Shown one piece after another: positions 7,460 through 11,405 of a DNA stretch of 11,405 nt (position 1 is its first letter; every line of letters starts with the position of its first letter). The notes under the pieces are model-generated. The model searched no databases, was not told the DNA's origin, and saw nothing but the letters and a program-made list of their open reading frames with translations. The position numbers and the translations under genes were made by a program. This DNA is from Myxococcales bacterium (GTDB lineage Bacteria; Myxococcota_C; UBA6777): the NCBI GenBank assembly GCA_027005175.1, contig JALTMC010000741.1, forward strand, positions 1 through 11,405, read 5' to 3'.

Positions 7460-9097
7460 ATGTCTGAAACGCAAGGATTTGGGGAGCGTCAGCTCCGACA
7501 AGACCCTCTGATTGGCAAGAAAATCAATCATCTTGCGATCGTTGAAAAAATCGGTGAGGGTGGGTTTGGTGCGGTCTATCGAGCGGAGCATACAACACTG
7601 CGAACTTCATTTGCGATCAAGGTTCTGCATTTGCGGATGCAAAGTGCATCAGAGCATATCGTTCGATTTCAGCGTGAAGCTCAGGCGATCGCACAGCTTG
7701 ATCATCCCAATATTGTGCGTGTCTCTGATTTTGGTCAGTTGGATGATGGTAGCTACTACCAAGTGATGGAGCACTTGAAGGGCCAAACCCTGGAGGAGTT
7801 GCTTGCAAAGAAGACCTTGCTCTCTCTATCCCAAATACTTCGGATCTTTCAGCAGATCTGTGCTGGTCTAGAACATATTCATCGCAAAGGTATTGTACAT
7901 CGTGATCTTAAGCCTGCAAATATCTTTTTGGCGGAAAGCCCAGAGCATCCAGAAGGGCTTGTGAAGCTTCTTGATTTTGGAATCGCCGCGTTGGAAGAAG
8001 AAGCTTCTATGACACGTACAGGTATCACAATCGGTTCCCCTCTTTATATGTCGCCAGAGCAGGCGAGTGGTGAATCAAAGCATGCGAACGCTCGCTCCGA
8101 TCTTTATTCGATTGGAGTGATCTTGTATGAAATGTTGACGGGAGTCCCACCGTTTCGAGGATCGTTGCGAGTTGTGATGTACAAGCATCTCCAAGAGATG
8201 CCTCCTCCGCTTCGAGAGGCTCGCCCTCCGATCAACTGGGCTCCCGAAATGGAGGAACTGATTCAATGCGCCATGGCAAAAGACTCAACCGCACGCTTCG
8301 TTGATGCTGCTACCTTTTGTCAACATGTCGAAGCTGCTGTGGCGATACAACAACAACTCACACCCGATGATGCTGACTTTACTCGTGCCTACCCTAACTC
8401 CGGGTTGGAAAGTTTCTCAACCCAATCGATTGATGAAATTCCGTTCGAAACAACGCTCTCTTCTCGACCACAACAAGAGCTTGAGAAGAAGCCAACGGAT
8501 ACAGATGTTGTGATGTTGGAGGTTCTGCAGAAGCGTTCTCTCGCACGCAAACTTGTTGGCGTGATTGCTCTGAGTTTGCTGCTTGGGGCGATGCTCTGGG
8601 GCTTCTGGTTTCGCGAACAACCCAGACAAAGTAGAAACTCCAACTCTTTGCAGGGCAAAGGTTTGTCAACACGGCAAACTCCATTGCTCTTGCGAAATCG
8701 GGTTGTTCCTGAAGTTCGAGTCCGAAAGAGACTTCGTGTGACAGTTGTTCCTGAAGTTCGAGTCCGAAAGAGACTTCGTGTGACAGTTGTTCCTGAAGCA
8801 CGAGTGCAACACGTTGTGCTGCGATTAAATAGCAAGCCATCAGCGACAGTGTGGCGTGGATCGCAACGTTTGGGGGATACCCCCTATCGTTTGAAAGGAA
8901 AGCCGGGAGAGCGTCATCTTCTCACGTTGCGGGCGAGAGGCTATCGCACTAGGATGATTCGGGTTACATTGTCACAAGAGCTTGAACAGCGTCGCTATGT
9001 GAAGTTGCGACGTCGAGCTGCTAGAATGCAAAGAACCAAACCAAGACTGCGAAAAGCACCGAGCAAGGGGCCTTTTGAAATTGAAGATCCAATATAA
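7460..9097 (+). CDS. Transmembrane Ser/Thr protein kinase (PknB type) with C-terminal PEGA domain
   Basis: The product is 545 residues. The kinase domain spans about 25-295: glycine loop GEGGFGAVY (32-40), lysine K54 in AIK, catalytic HRDLKPAN (147-154, an RD kinase with D149), DFG (172-174), an activation loop with T185, T187 and T190, and SPE (198-200) in place of APE. All catalytic residues are present, so it should be active. A juxtamembrane stretch (300-360) leads to one membrane segment (about 364-384). The outside part has a basic linker with a 14-residue repeat (415-442, partly again from 443) and a PEGA domain (about 451-516) with LNSKPSATVWRG and GDTPYRL. Kinase inside and PEGA outside is a common deltaproteobacterial layout, suggesting envelope sensing. 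No strong ribosome binding site precedes the ATG, which is placed by the onset of the domain. The next gene overlaps its 3' end. Substrates are unknown. Confidence 0.95.
   Translation: MSETQGFGERQLRQDPLIGKKINHLAIVEKIGEGGFGAVYRAEHTTLRTSFAIKVLHLRMQSASEHIVRFQREAQAIAQLDHPNIVRVSDFGQLDDGSYYQVMEHLKGQTLEELLAKKTLLSLSQILRIFQQICAGLEHIHRKGIVHRDLKPANIFLAESPEHPEGLVKLLDFGIAALEEEASMTRTGITIGSPLYMSPEQASGESKHANARSDLYSIGVILYEMLTGVPPFRGSLRVVMYKHLQEMPPPLREARPPINWAPEMEELIQCAMAKDSTARFVDAATFCQHVEAAVAIQQQLTPDDADFTRAYPNSGLESFSTQSIDEIPFETTLSSRPQQELEKKPTDTDVVMLEVLQKRSLARKLVGVIALSLLLGAMLWGFWFREQPRQSRNSNSLQGKGLSTRQTPLLLRNRVVPEVRVRKRLRVTVVPEVRVRKRLRVTVVPEARVQHVVLRLNSKPSATVWRGSQRLGDTPYRLKGKPGERHLLTLRARGYRTRMIRVTLSQELEQRRYVKLRRRAARMQRTKPRLRKAPSKGPFEIEDPI
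8702..8806 (+). repeat. 42-bp tandem in-frame repeat in the kinase linker (two exact copies plus a partial third)
   Basis: Units start GTTGTTCCTGAAG at 8702, 8744 and 8786. The first two are identical over 42 bases; the third diverges after its first 13 bases. Each encodes VVPEVRVRKRLRVT between the membrane segment and the PEGA domain. The identity implies a recent duplication, and the period keeps the frame. Confidence 0.92.
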
Positions 9098-10340
9098 ACT
9101 GAGCCTTTGTTTTTTGATGGGGATGTTGTGTGCCTGGTCTGTCGCTTGGGGACAGGATGTGACGACCTACAAACAGGAGATCCGAAGACTCTATAAACAA
9201 GGAAAGCAGCTCACAAAAAATAGGCAATACAAGCGGGCTCTGCTCAAGTTTAAAGCGGCTCTTGCATTGTTGAATCAGTCGATAAAGACAGGCCCAGCAA
9301 GCAAGCAACGACAGGCTTTGCAAAAGAGTCGCTTGGGGTTCTTGTATATCATTGGAAGAACGTATCACTACGATGGCCGGGCGGCCTTAGCCTATGCTCA
9401 TTATCTGGAGTGCCTACGGGGAAAACCGAGTGATACGATCGCTCGGTTGGCCAAGAAACATATGGTTTCTCTGTTATCCAAGGTGCAAGCCTCTGTGACG
9501 ATTCGTTCGAAGCCTTCAAAGGCTCGGTTGCTTCTTCGAGATAGCTTGGGGCAGACGTATAAGGGAGTTACGCCGTTTCAAATGTTGCTTCCTCCCGACT
9601 CCTACCAACTTGTGCTTCAGCTTGTACAGTATCAGGATGTTAAAACAACGATTGTCGTTCAGCCGACACAAGCGGTAAAGCGGTCCTTTTCCTTGCGACT
9701 TCTCCCGGCAAAGGTCATGATCGAATCTGTTCCTGGGCAGGCGAAGGTGATTTTGGTTGATGTCAAACGTCGCTCCTTTACAGGGGTGACTCCTTTTCAA
9801 CGAAGGCTTCCTTCAGGCTCCTATCAGCTTCGAGTGATATTGTCGAAGTATCGGGTGTATCGGGCCCTATTGAATCTCGCTCCTGGGCAAACATGGAAAC
9901 AGCAGGTTGTGTTACAACGTTTGCCTGTTCTCAAGCCTAAGGTTGTTACCAAAACCATTATCGTTCGTAAAACAGACCCTCCTGAACCTGCATCACAGCG
10001 AACGGCTCGAATTCTTGGGTGGAGTAGTCTTGGTCTTGCTTTGACAGGTGCTGGTGTGGGAGTCGCATTGTTTGTTGCAGGGGAGGATGCAATACAACAG
10101 TACAATCACCAGGCAGGTGTTCTGGCGAATATCTCGAAGTCTGCGGCAATATATGGGGATTATGAGCTTGGTTCCCAACTGAGAACAGGAGCTGCTATCT
10201 CGGTCGCTGTTGGAGGAGTGGCGGCGATTGCTGGAGTTAGTTTGTTGGTGTGGCAAGGAACTCGCACCCTCCCAAAGAAACAAAAGACTTCTCCGATGAC
10301 TTCCAGGGACAAGTCATCTCTCTTCTTGTTTCGAAAATAG
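9075..10340 (+). CDS. Exported PEGA-domain protein with TPR-like N-terminus and two C-terminal membrane segments
   Basis: The product is 421 residues. Residues 1-26 are a signal peptide (MKLKIQYKLSLCFLMGMLCA, likely cut after AWG-26). Residues 30-135 are helical and TPR-like, with NRQYKRALLKFKAAL and DGRAALAYAHYLECL. Two PEGA domains follow at about 139-208 and 212-281, each with a G-V-T-P-F-Q turn. Two hydrophobic segments (about 313-335 and 371-393) flank a short polar loop near the end. PEGA domains are beta-sandwich modules of surface and sensor proteins; no enzyme motif is seen. The start is TTG at 9075, with AAGGGG (9065-9070) only 4 bases upstream; a second TTG at 9081 gives 10 bases and an equally good signal peptide, so the first two residues are uncertain. 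The 23-base overlap with the kinase gene suggests translational coupling. It may be a partner or substrate of the kinase; this is inference. Confidence 0.9.
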   Translation: MKLKIQYKLSLCFLMGMLCAWSVAWGQDVTTYKQEIRRLYKQGKQLTKNRQYKRALLKFKAALALLNQSIKTGPASKQRQALQKSRLGFLYIIGRTYHYDGRAALAYAHYLECLRGKPSDTIARLAKKHMVSLLSKVQASVTIRSKPSKARLLLRDSLGQTYKGVTPFQMLLPPDSYQLVLQLVQYQDVKTTIVVQPTQAVKRSFSLRLLPAKVMIESVPGQAKVILVDVKRRSFTGVTPFQRRLPSGSYQLRVILSKYRVYRALLNLAPGQTWKQQVVLQRLPVLKPKVVTKTIIVRKTDPPEPASQRTARILGWSSLGLALTGAGVGVALFVAGEDAIQQYNHQAGVLANISKSAAIYGDYELGSQLRTGAAISVAVGGVAAIAGVSLLVWQGTRTLPKKQKTSPMTSRDKSSLFLFRK

Positions 10341-10358
10341 GTTCACAAGAGTCATAAA

Positions 10359-10479
10359 CCTACCCAAAGGTTGAGAGTGAGAGTGAGTGTTTGTCATATT
10401 CGGTGTAGCGATGCTCAGAGAAGTCACGGACTTACCCGAAGAGTGAGAGTGAGCTTGTAGGTTGGTTTACTTGGGTAGG
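10359..10479. other. Inverted repeat in the convergent intergenic region
   Basis: CCTACCCAA (10359-10367) is the exact complement of TTGGGTAGG (10471-10479), about 100 bases apart, and GAGTGAGAGTGAG-like runs lie between. No T-tract terminator was found for the PEGA gene ending at 10340. The inverted repeat may reflect an inverted partial copy of the downstream repeat unit rather than a functional hairpin. Confidence 0.4.
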
Positions 10480-10627
10480 ACCGGCTTTTTTCATCTTGGT
10501 GATGTCCTACATCGTGAAGGTGAGAGTGAGCTTGTCGGCTGGTTTACTTGGGGACTTGGATAGGATCGGCTTGTTTCATCTTGGTAGCGTCTTGCACAGT
10601 GTGAGCTTGTAGGTTGGTTTACTTGGG
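10444..10627. repeat. Three 75-77-bp direct repeats over the stop codon and downstream region of the Cys-rich gene
   Basis: A 27-base core beginning GTGAGCTTGT and ending TTTACTTGGG occurs at 10449-10475, 10526-10552 and 10601-10627; copies 1 and 3 are identical and copy 2 differs at two bases. The two intervals are also related (CGGCTT, then TTTCATCTTGGT in both), so the true unit is 75-77 bp. The TAA stop of the minus-strand gene (10619-10621) lies inside the third core, so the other copies are duplications of the gene's last codons and trailer. The related intervals argue against a CRISPR array. Confidence 0.88.
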
Positions 10628-11405
10628 CAGGCAGACCTTTCCCTTTCCTGCTGTAGTGCAAGTGAATGTTGGTGGGCAAGCCTCTCCCTGTGTGCAGTTG
10701 ATGACACAGCCTCGGATCTGGGAAGGTAGAGCGACGCAAAGGGCGGGGTAGCTTTTGCCACGGGGGCCAGGGATATTGGGACATGTTGTGGTGCAATTGG
10801 GGGTGCAGTAGCCTTTTGTCCTCTTTTCATCGGTGGCCAGACAATACAGACCGGCTTTGCAGATCATCTCACCACAGTGTTCCCCATAAGCTGCATCTCC
10901 CATTGGATAGGGGGGAACACACTTAAATCCGAGAGTGTTGAGTTTCCCACATAGATATCCTGGAAAGGTACAATCCTGATTGGTTTGACATTGGGTGCCC
11001 AAGCACAAGCCCTCACCGGATGGGAACACCTTGACACAAGATAACTTGGCTTCATGGGCACAGGAGTTGCTCTTGGCTGGATCACAGATCTTGTGGCACC
11101 GACCGAGTCTATAAGGTAGGTACAACTTGAGGCAAAAAAGACCTGACTTACAGTAGGTCGGCTTGGTAAGATGGACACCTTCACTGTCACAAGGCTCGCC
11201 TTCCTTTGCGATCTGAAATGGTTTACACGTGCCTGTTTTTTGATCGCAAAGTAGAGGTTCTTTCTTCCGGTTATCACATACTTTTACAGGTGGTGTTGTG
11301 TCGTTGGACTTGTTGCAAGGAGCCCCTTCTTTGGTTTGCAGTATGGTCGCTTCACATCTACCGCGATCATTGCAATATAAGGGAGGGCGCAGGGAGGGGT
11401 TACAG
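10619..11405 (-). CDS. Cysteine-rich, probably exported protein (partial, N-terminus beyond window)
   Basis: The frame is open from the right edge to the TAA at 10619-10621, giving the last 261 residues. It is dense in cysteine in recurring modules: EGEPCDSEG then YCKSGLFCL and RCHKICDP, and again YGEHCGEMICKAGLYCL then KGYCTPNC, with looser copies such as CQTNQDCTFPGYLC and TQGEACPPTFTC. The spacing resembles the Dickkopf-like or EGF-like cysteine-rich repeats of exported proteins in Myxococcota and Bradymonadota, where disulfide bonds form outside the cytoplasm. No catalytic motif is visible and the family is not certain. An apparent internal start at 11125 is only a TTG within the longer frame. 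It is convergent with the PEGA gene, 278 bases away. Signal peptide or lipobox must lie outside the window. Confidence 0.88.
   Translation of the reverse strand, partial: CNPSLRPPLYCNDRGRCEATILQTKEGAPCNKSNDTTPPVKVCDNRKKEPLLCDQKTGTCKPFQIAKEGEPCDSEGVHLTKPTYCKSGLFCLKLYLPYRLGRCHKICDPAKSNSCAHEAKLSCVKVFPSGEGLCLGTQCQTNQDCTFPGYLCGKLNTLGFKCVPPYPMGDAAYGEHCGEMICKAGLYCLATDEKRTKGYCTPNCTTTCPNIPGPRGKSYPALCVALPSQIRGCVINCTQGEACPPTFTCTTAGKGKVCLPK

Noticed and set aside
8389-8840. Two overlapping minus-strand frames of 148 codons each opposite the kinase gene
   Set aside because: They arise because the 42-bp repeat keeps several frames free of stops; the plus strand here encodes the membrane segment and PEGA domain.
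10444-10627. A repeat core with regular spacing that looks like a small CRISPR array
   Set aside because: The intervals between cores are themselves related and the last core contains a gene's stop codon, so these are larger direct repeats. No cas genes are present.

Overview
The window reads as a stretch of a Gram-negative, deltaproteobacterial-type genome, most likely Myxococcota or a relative such as Bradymonadota. The lineage is an inference from gene content: a PknB-type Ser/Thr kinase with a C-terminal PEGA domain, a coupled PEGA/TPR-like secreted partner, a cysteine-rich secreted protein, and the remnant of a bacterial alpha-2-macroglobulin. Base composition is moderate, without the very high GC of classical myxobacteria.

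Positions 1-4618 (minus) are one uninterrupted reading frame that runs off the left edge (at least 1,539 residues). It carries a complete metallo-beta-lactamase/beta-CASP/RMMBL core (the CPSF-73/RNase J-type nuclease fold) between an unrecognised N-terminal region of about 345 residues and a beta-rich C-terminal extension of more than 700 residues. It is the most unusual object in the window. Just upstream, also on minus, are a two-CBS-domain protein (4777-5229), a UspA universal stress protein (5400-5909) and a membrane-anchored rhodanese (6033-6542). The order of transcription is rhodanese, UspA, CBS, MBL, with gaps of 120-170 bases. Some genes may therefore have their own promoters; a good candidate lies in front of the MBL gene, directly beside three 27-bp tandem repeats.

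From 6780 the plus strand takes over. A strong ribosome binding site and signal peptide start a broken gene, whose out-of-frame end (to 7257) matches the C-terminal domain of bacterial alpha-2-macroglobulins. After 200 bases without a recognisable gene come the kinase (7460-9097) and, overlapping it by 23 bases, a secreted or membrane-anchored PEGA protein (9075-10340). The two look like one signalling unit, with the kinase sensing or acting at the envelope.

The right end (10619 to the edge, minus) is the C-terminal part of a cysteine-rich, probably exported protein, convergent with the PEGA gene. Three repeats of about 76 bp cover its stop codon and downstream region. Short tandem duplications recur across the window (27, 30, 42 and 75-77 bp), two of them inside coding linkers and two covering stop codons. 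No tRNA, rRNA, CRISPR array, insertion sequence or integrase was seen.
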